Shown one piece after another: positions 54,690-63,664 of a stretch of 64,000 bases of DNA. Origin of the DNA: Stutzerimonas stutzeri (GTDB lineage: Bacteria > Pseudomonadota > Gammaproteobacteria > Pseudomonadales > Pseudomonadaceae); assembly GCF_002890895.1 (NCBI RefSeq), contig NZ_POUL01000011.1:78809-142808 (forward strand), given 5' to 3'. Below the pieces are notes generated by a model. The model was not told the DNA's origin. It ran no database searches and saw only the letters and a list, made by a program, of their open reading frames with translations. How positions within the stretch are numbered: position 1 is the first letter of the stretch; the number at the start of each line of letters is the position of its first letter. A program made the position numbers and the translations under genes.

Positions 54690-56033
54690 TCAGTCGGAAA
54701 TACGGTTGCGGCCCTGCGTCTTGGCTCGATAGAGAGCCTCGTCGGCGCGGCGCAGCAGTTGTTCGAATTGGTCCATGCTGTCCGCGTCGAAGCCGGCGAG
54801 GCCAATACTCAGCGTGACATGGGGCGAAACGGCCGAGGCCTCATGTGGCAGCGCCCGCTCGGCCAGCCGCTGCTGCAGCCTTACGGCCGAACGATGCGCG
54901 GACTCGGCATCCACACCGGGCAGCAGTACGACGAATTCCTCGCCGCCGAGCCGCGCGACCACCTCGCCGGCACGGGCAAACACGTACCTGAGCGTATCGG
55001 CTACCCACTGCAAGCATTGGTCGCCCTGCGCATGGCCGTAGTGGTCGTTGTAACGCTTGAAAAAATCCACGTCGCACATCAGCACGGTCAGAGGCTGGCC
55101 GAGACGCATCGCGCGGCGGAATTCGACTTCCTTGATTTCGTCGAAATGCCGGCGATTGGCCAAGCCGGTCAGCGGGTCACTACGTGAAAGCTCTTCCAGC
55201 AGCACATTGGCAGCCCGCAATTCGGCAGTACGTTCCTCGACCAGCTCGGCGAGGCGGTCGCGGTGCGCGGCCAGTGCCAGCTCGTCCTGATGTTGCCGCT
55301 CGAGGTAAGCCGACAGTTTTAGCTGGACACTGTTGATGCCCGACTCCAGCAGGCTCAGCTCATCCTGGCGTTTTACCGACCGATCGAGGCGCAGGGTCTG
55401 GTCGAGATTTTCCGGAGTCAGGCGGGTTAGGTGCTGGGCGATCCGACGCACGTGCAGCGTGACCGTGCTGTTGAACATCCACATGATCAAACCGGCCAGC
55501 AGGAGCGACTGGATGACTTGGGTGATGATGATCTTGGTCACGTCGGCAACAAGCCGTTTCCAGAGCAGCCCTTCGTCGCCTTCGAGCCTGAGCTCGCCCA
55601 CCGTCTCGCGGGCGCCAGCGTAGGCTTCGTAGGTCAGACGACGCTGCAGCACCGGCGCGCGGTGCTGAGGCTGCTGCTGCGGGCGTTGACGTTGGATGAC
55701 TTCCGGTGCGCGACCGGCGCGGAAGATCCGCAGTTCGACGCGGCCAACCGGCTCAGCCATGGCCACGCTGTCCAGCTGCGTTTCCAGTGCATCGCTGTCC
55801 ATTTCCCAGATGGCTTTGGCCAGATTGCTCTGAAATACCTGGTCGATCAGCACCAACTCGGCATTCATTGCCGAGCGGCCATCCTCCCAGGCCAGCCAGG
55901 TCCGCAAACCCACGGTCGCGGCGGTAAACAGCAGACAGAAGCCGAGCGTCGCCAGTACCAGACGACGCCCAAGCGAGCTACTGGGCCGCTGCGCGCTCGC
56001 TGAGGTGACGGAGGCCGATGTATTGACGTTCAT
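54690..56033 (-). CDS. Membrane diguanylate cyclase
   Basis: 447 residues. Helix about 23-45 (RRLVLATLGFCLLFTAATVGLRTW), a periplasmic CHASE-like domain (46-165) with YEAYAGARETVGELRLEG, second helix about 172-192 (ITQVIQSLLLAGLIMWMFN), HAMP, coiled coil (about 245-290) and GGDEF domain from about 290 with the intact motif GGEEF at 363-367 and SDPLTGLANRRHFDE at its start. An active c-di-GMP synthase is expected. Flanked by two binding-protein genes; its start overlaps the upstream one by four bases. Confidence 0.93.
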   Translation of the reverse strand: MNVNTSASVTSASAQRPSSSLGRRLVLATLGFCLLFTAATVGLRTWLAWEDGRSAMNAELVLIDQVFQSNLAKAIWEMDSDALETQLDSVAMAEPVGRVELRIFRAGRAPEVIQRQRPQQQPQHRAPVLQRRLTYEAYAGARETVGELRLEGDEGLLWKRLVADVTKIIITQVIQSLLLAGLIMWMFNSTVTLHVRRIAQHLTRLTPENLDQTLRLDRSVKRQDELSLLESGINSVQLKLSAYLERQHQDELALAAHRDRLAELVEERTAELRAANVLLEELSRSDPLTGLANRRHFDEIKEVEFRRAMRLGQPLTVLMCDVDFFKRYNDHYGHAQGDQCLQWVADTLRYVFARAGEVVARLGGEEFVVLLPGVDAESAHRSAVRLQQRLAERALPHEASAVSPHVTLSIGLAGFDADSMDQFEQLLRRADEALYRAKTQGRNRISD

Positions 56034-56797
56034 TCCAACCAGCGTGCGGCGATAGTGTCATAGCGGCCATCGGCACGGACGCGCGAGAGCGCCTGGCGAA
56101 AGCGCTCGACCACCTCATCCGGCGTGTTGCGACTGAATGCCATGCACAAGCCGTTCGCGCCGCCGAGGTCGTCCAGATTCAGTTGAGGGACCGCAGTATC
56201 GCCAGGGCTGCCACTGGCCTGACGGACCAGATAATGAGCGTTCAGCTCGTTGGAAATCCACAGATTCACACGCCCAGCCTTGAGCTTTTCGTAGTTGTGC
56301 TCGTATTTGTTGCTCGACTGCAGATTGCGGCCGATGACGAACCCCTTATCGATAAGGTACTGCTCACCGACATCCTCTTTCACGGTGGCGATCTGGTACT
56401 GGCGGGCGTCGTCGAGACTCTTGAGGTTGAACTCAGTGCCAGGCAGCGAGAACAGGAACCAGCGCGTGGGCGCGATAACACCTACCCACTTGAACAGACT
56501 CTCGCGCTGCGGTGTGCGGGCAATGGAGTAGATAAGAACATTCTCCGAGTTCAGCGCGATGTCGTACGCGCGTGCCCACGGCATCGACTGGATACGCGCA
56601 GCCTCCCCCACTTCGTCCAGAACAGCCTGTACCACCTCGGTGGCCATGCCGGTGAGCTTGCCGTCGACCGTCATGTTGTAGGGTGGCAGTTCCTCCGTGA
56701 CGACCGTGACACGGTGTGCACAGGCGACCTGGACGCCGAATAGCGATGCGACTAACCACAAGGCTAGTGTCAGGCGGCGGAGCGAGGTTCGAAGCAT
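56030..56797 (-). CDS. Periplasmic binding protein, SBP_bac_3 type (upstream of DGC)
   Basis: 255 residues from MLRTSLRRLTLALWLVASLFGVQVACAH with GGAGG seven bases upstream. Binding-protein fold: VVTEELPPYNMTVDGKLTGMATEVVQAVLDEVGEAARIQSMPWARAYDIALNSENVLIYSIARTPQRESLFKWVGVIAPTRWFLFSL. Overlaps the cyclase start by four bases. Ligand class is probably amino-acid-like. No transporter genes, so it probably presents its ligand to the cyclase's periplasmic domain (inference). Confidence 0.86.
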   Translation of the reverse strand: MLRTSLRRLTLALWLVASLFGVQVACAHRVTVVTEELPPYNMTVDGKLTGMATEVVQAVLDEVGEAARIQSMPWARAYDIALNSENVLIYSIARTPQRESLFKWVGVIAPTRWFLFSLPGTEFNLKSLDDARQYQIATVKEDVGEQYLIDKGFVIGRNLQSSNKYEHNYEKLKAGRVNLWISNELNAHYLVRQASGSPGDTAVPQLNLDDLGGANGLCMAFSRNTPDEVVERFRQALSRVRADGRYDTIAARWLE

Positions 56798-56957
56798 CGG
56801 GCGACCTCCCGGACGACTAACGTCCGGCGAGCAACAGGAGAGGGCCATCATAATGGCATCATTCAAACGGCAGCTGAGCACTCTTTAGTCGGCACAAGCG
56901 GGGCTGACTTGAACGCTGGGACGCTTCTACTTCAAGCCCGGCGACGGGCGGGAGGTG

Positions 56958-56975
56958 TGATCGTTCGAACGATCA
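56958..56975. promoter_or_regulatory. 18-bp perfect palindrome upstream of the binding-protein/cyclase operon
   Basis: TGATCGTTCGAACGATCA is perfectly self-complementary. It lies about 160 bases upstream of the first gene of the operon and after the AraC-type gene. It looks like an operator; the protein is unknown. Confidence 0.5.
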
Positions 56976-56979
56976 GGAA

Positions 56980-56999
56980 AGAGCGCCCCGAGGCGCTTC
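56980..56999 (-). terminator. Probable terminator of the AraC-type gene
   Basis: AGCGCC and GGCGCT pair around CCGA; on the minus strand this is followed by CTTTCC. Weak T-run. Confidence 0.5.
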
Positions 57000-57125
57000 T
57001 GAACAACTTTACGGACTGCTCGGCCGGTCGCCTTTGCTTAACGCAATGTATGCCGTACCAACGTCACGATGGTCGGCATCCAGGCCCATCCGTCGTCGCA
57101 ACGAAGTGGCAGCTTGGCTCAGCCT

Positions 57126-58094
57126 TCACACCCGTGAACGCACCTGCCGCGGACTGATGCCGAACTGCCGCTTGAAGGCTGTGGCAAAGTTGGCTGGGCT
57201 GTTGTAACCGGCGCGCCAAGCCGCTTCAGTGACCGTTGCGCCTTCTCGCTCCAGTGCCTCGCGTGCGCTATTCAGACGCCGCCCGCGCTGGTATTCGAAT
57301 ACCGTCATGCCCTTGAGCGAGCGGAACTGGCGCTGCAACGTCGTCGCGTTGACGCCCGTTTCGCGTGCGATGTGATCAAGGCTCCAACTGTCGGCTTCGC
57401 CGCTATCAAGCAGATCAACGAGGCGCTGCAGCCGGCGGTATTCCTGGGGCCGCAAACCGTGTTCTACCACGGTCGTCGCCTCGCCAAGGCTGGCAAGCGC
57501 TTCGCAGGCAATGTCCAGCGCCCGGCTTTCCAGATACAGGCTGGCCAGCAAGGCGTCGTAGCCCGGTGGGTTGAGCATCTGGTCAGCCAATGTCAGCAGG
57601 CGCGACGAGGGTTTCCAGACACGAGGCGTCAGGTGACTGCCCATGAAGCGTCGAATTGCTCCGTCTGTCGCACCCACGCCTTCGCCACGCCCTTCGAACC
57701 AGTCCGGCGTCAGGCTCACCACCAACTTTCGAATATGACTACCGCGGCGTGCCTGACGGCGGAACTGTACCGGCTCGTTCATCGAGACTGCGACCCCCTC
57801 GGGCGCACGCCGGCTTGAGGGATGACCGAGCGTCAGCGACAGGTCGCCATAGCTGACCTGACTCTGCCCCTGAAGAAAGAGCACAAAGGACACTCGCGGA
57901 TCCACGGTGTTTTCGGTAACGAAGTCCTGTAGTTCCTCGCAATCGGACCAGTGCAGGGCAAGACCGTCACGCAGCTGGGCCCATTTCACCCGGCCATAGA
58001 ACAGGCGGTCATCGCCGCCGTCTGGCAAGTGCAGACCAGCCCGGCTAGTCGCCGGCAGCTCATCGCCACGGATGATGTGATCGGGTTGGTTCAT
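57126..58094 (-). CDS. AraC-family regulator of siderophore uptake (PchR-like)
   Basis: 322 residues from MNQPDHIIRGDELPATS. The N-terminal ligand-type domain holds LHWSDCEELQDF and VSFVLFLQGQSQVSYGDLSLTLG, as in PchR and related regulators of TonB receptors. Two AraC helix-turn-helix motifs are at the C-terminus: LDHIARETGVNATTLQRQFRSLKGMTVFEYQRGRRLNSAREAL and VTEAAWRAGYNSPANFATAFKRQFGISPRQ. Divergent from the receptor gene, so it probably activates that gene in response to the siderophore. Confidence 0.88.
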   Translation of the reverse strand: MNQPDHIIRGDELPATSRAGLHLPDGGDDRLFYGRVKWAQLRDGLALHWSDCEELQDFVTENTVDPRVSFVLFLQGQSQVSYGDLSLTLGHPSSRRAPEGVAVSMNEPVQFRRQARRGSHIRKLVVSLTPDWFEGRGEGVGATDGAIRRFMGSHLTPRVWKPSSRLLTLADQMLNPPGYDALLASLYLESRALDIACEALASLGEATTVVEHGLRPQEYRRLQRLVDLLDSGEADSWSLDHIARETGVNATTLQRQFRSLKGMTVFEYQRGRRLNSAREALEREGATVTEAAWRAGYNSPANFATAFKRQFGISPRQVRSRV

Positions 58095-58193
58095 GCTGCG
58101 CTGCACCTCGCACGCGATTGCAAAGCAATTACTTGGTCGCGCAAAGGTTCGCGACCCGGACGCATGGCAGACTACGCCCCGACATCTTTTGAT

Positions 58194-58212
58194 GCAAATC
58201 GTTATCATTAAG
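58194..58212. promoter_or_regulatory. Fur-box-like site before the TonB receptor gene
   Basis: GCAAATCGTTATCATTAAG matches the 19-bp Fur consensus at about 12 positions, with the ATC-x3-ATCATT core, 50 bases before the receptor start and in the divergent promoter region. Iron repression is inferred. Confidence 0.6.
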
Positions 58213-58261
58213 CGCCGCGAATCTTTGCCATTTACGCAATACCCGCGACAGGAGCCGACCT

Positions 58262-60427
58262 ATGGACAGAACCCCTCGCACCCTCAGCCTCGGACAACGT
58301 TCGCGGCGCCTGCTGCTGGCCGGCTTGCTTGCGCCTTTCCCGTTAAGTGCGCTGGCGCAAAGCGTTTCCGTGCAGAACGAGCCGGTCGAATTGGAAAGCA
58401 TCACGGTCGAGGGCAACCGCCTGTACGACATGCCGTCGTCGGAGCAGACCGGCGGCTACACGGTGCAAGCAGCGACGGTTGGCACAAAGACACCTGCCGA
58501 GCTGCGCGATATCCCGCAGTCGATCACCGTTTACACAGACGATTACATCAGGGATCGCCAGTTCGTGAACCTTGACGACCTGGCCAAGTACACCGCGGGC
58601 CTACGTACCCTGACCAACGACAGCGGTCGATCGTCGATCTATGCCCGCGGCTATGAGTACGATGAGTTCAATATCGACGGTCTCCCTGCACCCATGGCCA
58701 GCATCCACGGCACGGTTCCATCGCTTTCGCCGTTCGACCGGGTAGAGATCATGCGCGGTCCTTCGGGTCTGTTCAGCAGTACCAGCGAAATGGGCGGCGT
58801 CGTCAATATGGTACGCAAGCGCCCAACGCGCCAGTTCCAGGGCAGCCTGACTGGCCGCTACGGCAGTTGGGACCAGCACTATCTGGAAGCCGACCTCTCC
58901 GGTCCGCTCGATGAAGCGGGTCACATACGCGGACGCACAGTTGTCTCTCGCGCCGACAGCAATGGCGAGGTGGATTACAACGAGAACACCAGTGAGAGCT
59001 TCTACGGCGCACTGGACATAGACCTGAACGACACAACCTCGCTTTCGCTAGGACTGATTCACCAGACCAAGGACATCGCTCCCCACAACGGCTACCCCAC
59101 CGATTCGGCCGGAAATTTGCTGAACTGGAGTCACTCGACCTACCTAGGCGCCGACTGGAACCACTTCAACGGTCGCACCACCGATGCAATCGCCGAGCTG
59201 ACTCACCGTTTCGATACTGGCGGCTATGGCCGAGTGGCCGTGCGGGGCTCCACGCGTGACACAGACTATCTGTACGCCTATACCGGCAGCGCTGTGGCGG
59301 CCAACGGCAACACGCGGATGGTCGCCGCCGGGCGTGACTTTCAGCAGGACGCACTCGCCGTCGATGCCAGTTACAGCCAGCCGTTCGAGCTGCTGGGCCA
59401 GGTCAGCGAATTCGTGGTCGGCAGCGATTTCAAACGCTACGACAGCGACTATCGCAACGGCAGTGCTGTCCTCGGCACGGTCGATATCTTTGGCTATCAG
59501 CCCACGCGCTTCGCCAAACCGAACCTGAGCTATTCAACACGCGTCAGTAGCGACGATCAGGAAGCAGGTCTCTACGCCAAGCTGACGTTCCGGCCGATCG
59601 AAAGGCTGGCACTCATCGGTGGAGCTCGCGTCAGCTGGTATGAAGGCGACGCTACCTCAACGAATCTCAACACAGGCGTCGCTGCCTCGGATGAGCAGCA
59701 TGAGAACGGCCACGTCACGCCTTACGGTGGCTTAGTATTCGACCTCGACGAACGGCATTCGCTGTACGCCAGCTATTCGCAGGTCTTCAAGCCTCAATCC
59801 GAGACCGACGCTAACGGTCAGCTCATCGACCCGCGCGAAGGCGAGCAATATGAAGTCGGCATCAAGGGCAGCTATTACGGCGGGGATCTGAACGCCCGTG
59901 TCACCGCCTTTCAACTGACCGACGAGAACCGCGCTACCGATGCCGACGGATTGTCCGGCACGGCCGATTACGCAGCGGCTGGCAAGGCGCGTATCCGCGG
60001 TGGTGAATTTGAGGTCAGCGGTTACCTGACGCCTCAGTGGGAGCTGATTGCGGGCTACACCTACATGGAGACTGAAAACCTTGCAGGTGACGAGAACGTT
60101 CTGTTTGTACTCATGCCCACACACCAGGCTTCTTTGTGGAGCAAGTACACCCTGGCGGTCGGACCGCTACGTGGATTAGGGCTGAGCGCAGGTATCAGCG
60201 CCATGAGCGACTTTTCCTACGAACGCCAAGGGATAACCGTTAGCGCACCGGGGTATGCCGTGGTCGACGCCAAGCTGTCGTACCCGGTCACCGAGCAGCT
60301 CACTGCGACTTTCGATGTAAACAACCTGCTCGATCGCGACTACGTTTCGCGCGTTGGCAGCACCTCGACCTTCAATTTTCAGGGTCCGTCGCGCAATTTC
60401 ACCATCGGCGCGCGCTACGAGTTCTGA
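58262..60427 (+). CDS. TonB-dependent siderophore receptor
   Basis: 721 residues with a signal peptide (about 33 residues, ending ALAQ). Plug domain about 60-190 with RDIPQSITVYTDDYIRD, RSSIYARGYEYDEFNIDGLPAPM and RVEIMRGPSGLFSSTSEMGGVVNMVRKRPT, the ferric-siderophore receptor pattern. The 22-strand barrel follows and ends NFTIGARYEF with C-terminal Phe. TonB box region is ELESITVEG. Similar in style to FpvA/FoxA-type receptors; the siderophore is not determinable, though the esterase two genes on suggests a catecholate or ester type. Confidence 0.93.
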   Translation: MDRTPRTLSLGQRSRRLLLAGLLAPFPLSALAQSVSVQNEPVELESITVEGNRLYDMPSSEQTGGYTVQAATVGTKTPAELRDIPQSITVYTDDYIRDRQFVNLDDLAKYTAGLRTLTNDSGRSSIYARGYEYDEFNIDGLPAPMASIHGTVPSLSPFDRVEIMRGPSGLFSSTSEMGGVVNMVRKRPTRQFQGSLTGRYGSWDQHYLEADLSGPLDEAGHIRGRTVVSRADSNGEVDYNENTSESFYGALDIDLNDTTSLSLGLIHQTKDIAPHNGYPTDSAGNLLNWSHSTYLGADWNHFNGRTTDAIAELTHRFDTGGYGRVAVRGSTRDTDYLYAYTGSAVAANGNTRMVAAGRDFQQDALAVDASYSQPFELLGQVSEFVVGSDFKRYDSDYRNGSAVLGTVDIFGYQPTRFAKPNLSYSTRVSSDDQEAGLYAKLTFRPIERLALIGGARVSWYEGDATSTNLNTGVAASDEQHENGHVTPYGGLVFDLDERHSLYASYSQVFKPQSETDANGQLIDPREGEQYEVGIKGSYYGGDLNARVTAFQLTDENRATDADGLSGTADYAAAGKARIRGGEFEVSGYLTPQWELIAGYTYMETENLAGDENVLFVLMPTHQASLWSKYTLAVGPLRGLGLSAGISAMSDFSYERQGITVSAPGYAVVDAKLSYPVTEQLTATFDVNNLLDRDYVSRVGSTSTFNFQGPSRNFTIGARYEF

Positions 60428-60475
60428 TCTACTCGCCGCCGGCTTCGGGGTCGGCGGCGCTTAACGGAGACATTC

Positions 60476-60793
60476 ATGCCCAAGTTTCATGCACGAGTCG
60501 CAACGCCACGCGCATCACGCAACATGACCCGCCTGTTCAAGCACTTTGCCCACAAAGGCGAAGTCCGACTCGATGAGCAACGAGCAGAGGTCGTTTTCGT
60601 CTTTGGTGAGTGCCGCATGTTTGCCGGACCGGAGCAGCTCTTGATCGATTGCCTGGCGGAGCCCGGTGAGGCAGAAAAACGCCTGCGTTTTGTAATCGCT
60701 GATCACCTCAACCGTTTTTCCGGTGACGAGGCGTTGCAGGTCGAATGGCAGGAGGGCCCCCTGCCGGATACGCCTGCCGAGCGGCCAGCATGA
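60476..60793 (+). CDS. DUF2218 protein
   Basis: 105 residues: MPKFHARVATPRASRNMTRLFKHFAHKGEVRLDEQRAEVVFVFGECRMFAGPEQLLIDCLAE ... DHLNRFSGDEALQVEWQEG. This is the standard DUF2218 sequence, small soluble proteins found next to siderophore or iron uptake genes and without known activity. It lies 48 bases after the receptor stop and overlaps the esterase start by four bases (ATGA), so it is part of the same operon. Confidence 0.88.
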   Translation: MPKFHARVATPRASRNMTRLFKHFAHKGEVRLDEQRAEVVFVFGECRMFAGPEQLLIDCLAEPGEAEKRLRFVIADHLNRFSGDEALQVEWQEGPLPDTPAERPA

Positions 60794-61719
60794 ATGCCTT
60801 GATGGCGCTGCTGATTGCCAGCCTGGGACTCGGCTGTGCGTCGGCTCGAGCCGCTGAGGCGGGCGTGTGGAAGCCAGTGGTGCTACCGCAAGCTGAACAA
60901 CGCGACATACATTCGCGCAACACCGGCGACGATTACAGGATCTTCATTTCCCAGCCTCAGCAGCCGGCGCCACCGGGTGGCTATCCGGTGCTCTACGTGC
61001 TTGATGGCAATGCGTTGTTTCCAATGCTGGCAGTTCAAGCCAATGCTCGTGAAAGCCGCCCGGATCCCTCAACACGCGCGTCGGTGGTAGTGGTGGGTAT
61101 AGGCTATCCTGGCGACGCGCTGTATGACGTCGACAGACGAGCCAGAGACTACACTCCCCCAGCCCTAGCGGCGAACCATGAAAGTGACGATGCGCACTAC
61201 GGTGGAGCCGACCAGTTTCTGGCTTTCGTGCAAACCGAACTGAAACCTCTAATCGAAGCCCGATACCCGATTGATCCTCATCGGCAGACTCTGTTTGGGC
61301 ACTCTCACGGCGGACTATTCACGCTGTATACCCTGATGAGCGAGCCTGACGCTTTCCAGAATTACCTGGCGGCCAGTCCCTCGATCTGGTGGAACGATCG
61401 TCAGCTGCTAGAACAGAGCGGCCCTCCGCTCTCCGAGTAGAACCTACAATCAAAGCGTCTGTGGATGACTGTCGGGGAAGCTGAGGAACCAGAACCGTTA
61501 CTGGGTAAAGTTGCTACATCCGAGCGTGAGCGACGCCTTGTTGCCCGACGGATGCGCAGCAACGTCCAGGGATTGTTCGAGCGCTGGGCATCACTGGAGG
61601 GCCATGGCCTGAAGCGCACCCTGACCATCCACCCAGGCGCCGGCCATGGCGAGAACGCTACGCTCACGGCAGCCGACGCGATCAATTTTGCACTGCAAGC
61701 TGACGCGCCTCTTCGCTAG
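60790..61719 (+). pseudogene. Siderophore esterase-like alpha/beta hydrolase, interrupted by in-frame TAG
   Basis: Reading one frame gives 309 codons with a single stop, TAG at 61438-61440 (codon 217). Before it: signal peptide MNALMALLIASLGLGCASARA and the IroE/Fes-type core with YPVLYVLDGNALFP, nucleophile Ser172 in LFGHSHGGLFTLY, and NYLAASPSIWWNDRQLL. After it the same frame continues RLWMTVGEAEEPE and ends with His286 in HPGAGHGEN, the likely catalytic His. The stop thus removes the His and probably kills the enzyme, unless it is read through or a base-calling error (CAG to TAG is one change). The intact relatives cut ferric-siderophore esters in the periplasm. Confidence 0.82.
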
Positions 61720-62089
61720 GCGCGGTCTGCCGAACCTCCAATCGCTCCTCAGCTAGCTGCCGTTCGCCCTGAAGCTCTATAGAGCGCAATTCACGGGCTA
61801 CCACCTCATAAGGCTCGATGAATTCGAACGCCATGACGTGCAGGATCGCAGCTCGCACAAGCCTCTCCACCACTTCGCAGCGGTCGTGGCGCTGGCCGTT
61901 AGGGATCGACAAACACCGGATGTGAGGTACAGCAAAGTGAGCGGCGTATCGCTGGCACGCTTGCTCGCCATCAAGCAGGTTTATTGCCGAAAGTCCTGGA
62001 TCTTGGCGGTAACGACGCAAACTTGGGTGGCCAATACCGGTCCCATGTGGTGTTAGAGTCGCACCCCCCAACCATCCGTAGGAGAAACC
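61720..62089. other. Region between the broken esterase and the DUF2147 gene
   Basis: About 370 bases. A minus-strand frame (from 62224 down to 61682) contains a moderately plausible stretch (VVERLVRAAILHVMAFEFIEPYEVVARELRS...) with fair codon use, but it has no recognisable family, overlaps the esterase end and has no clear start. I list it as possible only. No RNA gene seen. Confidence 0.3.
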
Positions 62090-62536
62090 ATGCGCGCATT
62101 GTTTACCGCCGCCTTCCTGACATTGCCAATGACCGTTGCGTCGTTTTGCTTTGCCGCCGAATCGCCAGTCGGACGTTGGCAGACCATTGATGATGAAACC
62201 GGCAAGCCCAAGTCCATCGTCCAAATACAGCAGGCGGCTGATGGTTCGCTAAACGGAGAAGTGGCGGAGATTCTGCGCTCCGAGCAGAGCCCGAACCCGT
62301 TATGTACGGCCTGCGAAGGTGAGCGCAAAGACAAGCCAATCGCAGGAATGACTATCCTTTGGGGCCTGCAGCCGGATGGCGAGGGCGTCTGGAGCGGCGG
62401 CACTATCCTCGACCCAGCCAAAGGCAAGACCTATCGCGCCAAGGTCACCCTGCTTGAAGGTGGAGACAAGCTTGAGATGCGCGGTTACATCGGCATCGAA
62501 GCGTTGGGCCGCACCCAGACATGGGTACGTCAGTAG
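62090..62536 (+). CDS. DUF2147 exported protein
   Basis: 148 residues with signal peptide MRALFTAAFLTLPMTVASFCFAAES; GTAGGAGAAACC precedes the start. The family pattern is complete: SPVGRWQTIDDETGKPKSIVQIQQAADGSLNGEVAEIL, the Cys pair LCTACEGERKDKPIAGMTILWGLQPDGEGVWSGGTILDPAKGKTYRAKVTLLEGGDKLEMRGYIGIEALGRTQTW. DUF2147 proteins are periplasmic beta-barrel-like (lipocalin-like) and of unknown role. Confidence 0.9.
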   Translation: MRALFTAAFLTLPMTVASFCFAAESPVGRWQTIDDETGKPKSIVQIQQAADGSLNGEVAEILRSEQSPNPLCTACEGERKDKPIAGMTILWGLQPDGEGVWSGGTILDPAKGKTYRAKVTLLEGGDKLEMRGYIGIEALGRTQTWVRQ

Positions 62537-62629
62537 CTGGGGAGGCCTCGAGCCCAGCCGGTCATCCGGCATGGCCTGAACAGCTCAGCGGTGCTCCGCA
62601 CGGCATAGCCGGTTCGCGGTCCAATTTGC

Positions 62630-63664
62630 ATGCATTACTTCCCTATCGCCCCGAATCAGTGCCGGCAGGCGACGTATCGTGCTCTATGCATCCTATGCCT
62701 GCTCTGCATCGCTCCAACGTCCGTCGCAGACGGGAAGCTTGAAGCAATCGTCGATAATGCTGAACGCCTGGAGCAACTTGAGACGTTGATAGTGGCTCGT
62801 CATGGCGAGGTGTTGGCCGAGCGCGGTTACCGCGGCCACCGAACAAGCAATCCCACCAATATTAAGTCAGCGTCGAAGACGATACTCTCTGCCTTGGTTG
62901 GGATAGCCATTGATAAGGGTATTGTTTCAGGCACTGACCAGCCGATCGCTGATCTGATCGGAAGCGATTTCCCAGCGAAGCCGGACGCTCGACTGCTGCA
63001 GGTCACTGTAGGCAATCTCCTATCAATGCAGGCCGGCCTCGGCTCAACCTCTGGGCCTAATTATGGGTCATGGGTGGCGAGTCCGAACTGGGTACGCGCG
63101 GCACTGGCGCGACCGTTTGAGGCTGAACCTGGCGAGGCAATGATTTATTCCACCGGATCAAGCCACCTGCTGTCAGCAATTCTCACCCGCAGTACCGGAA
63201 AAGCCACACTACAGCTTGCGCGCGAGTGGCTGGCACCACTCGACGGCTTTGATATCAGCGCCTGGACACGAGATCCGCAAGGCATCTACCTGGGCGGTAA
63301 CGAAATGGCGATGACCCCTCACTCGCTGTTGGTCTTTGCTGAGCTATATCGACGCGGAGGCATAACAGCATCTGGGGATAGGCTGCTGTCACAGGACTGG
63401 ATCGAAGCATCCTGGAAGCCCCGCACCCGCTCGCGGTACACCGGTCATGGCTATGGTTATGGCTGGTTCATTACCGAGTTGGGCGGCGAAGATATCCGTT
63501 ATGGTTGGGGCTTCGGCGGGCAGATGCTTTACGTGGTTCCGGGGCTCGATATGTCCGTCGTAATGACCTCTGATACCCGACCTTCCAGTGGCGCCTCAGG
63601 GCACCGCGACGCTCTGAATCAGCTTCTCGGCGACATTATTGAGGCGGTGCGCTCCGACAGTTAG
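62630..63664 (+). CDS. Serine hydrolase, class C beta-lactamase/DD-peptidase fold
   Basis: 344 residues. A Cys-rich hydrophobic N-terminus (LCILCLLCIAPTSVADG) acts as signal peptide. The nucleophile motif is Ser-x-x-Lys in NIKSASKTILSALVGIAIDKG, the Tyr motif is YSTGSSHLLSAIL, and HGYGYGWF with WGFGGQMLYVVPGLDMSVVMTSD near the end matches the third motif region. Such proteins include esterases, peptidases and lactamase relatives, so drug resistance should not be assumed. Codon use is more AT-rich at third positions than in most neighbours, suggesting foreign origin. Confidence 0.87.
   Translation: MHYFPIAPNQCRQATYRALCILCLLCIAPTSVADGKLEAIVDNAERLEQLETLIVARHGEVLAERGYRGHRTSNPTNIKSASKTILSALVGIAIDKGIVSGTDQPIADLIGSDFPAKPDARLLQVTVGNLLSMQAGLGSTSGPNYGSWVASPNWVRAALARPFEAEPGEAMIYSTGSSHLLSAILTRSTGKATLQLAREWLAPLDGFDISAWTRDPQGIYLGGNEMAMTPHSLLVFAELYRRGGITASGDRLLSQDWIEASWKPRTRSRYTGHGYGYGWFITELGGEDIRYGWGFGGQMLYVVPGLDMSVVMTSDTRPSSGASGHRDALNQLLGDIIEAVRSDS

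Noticed and set aside
61682..62224. 180-codon minus-strand frame before the DUF2147 gene
   Set aside because: Runs through the DUF2147 start and signal peptide; only the C-terminal part looks protein-like. Not enough for a gene call.
62630..63664. Annotation as a beta-lactamase resistance gene
   Set aside because: Only the general class C serine-hydrolase motifs are present; many such proteins are esterases or peptidases.
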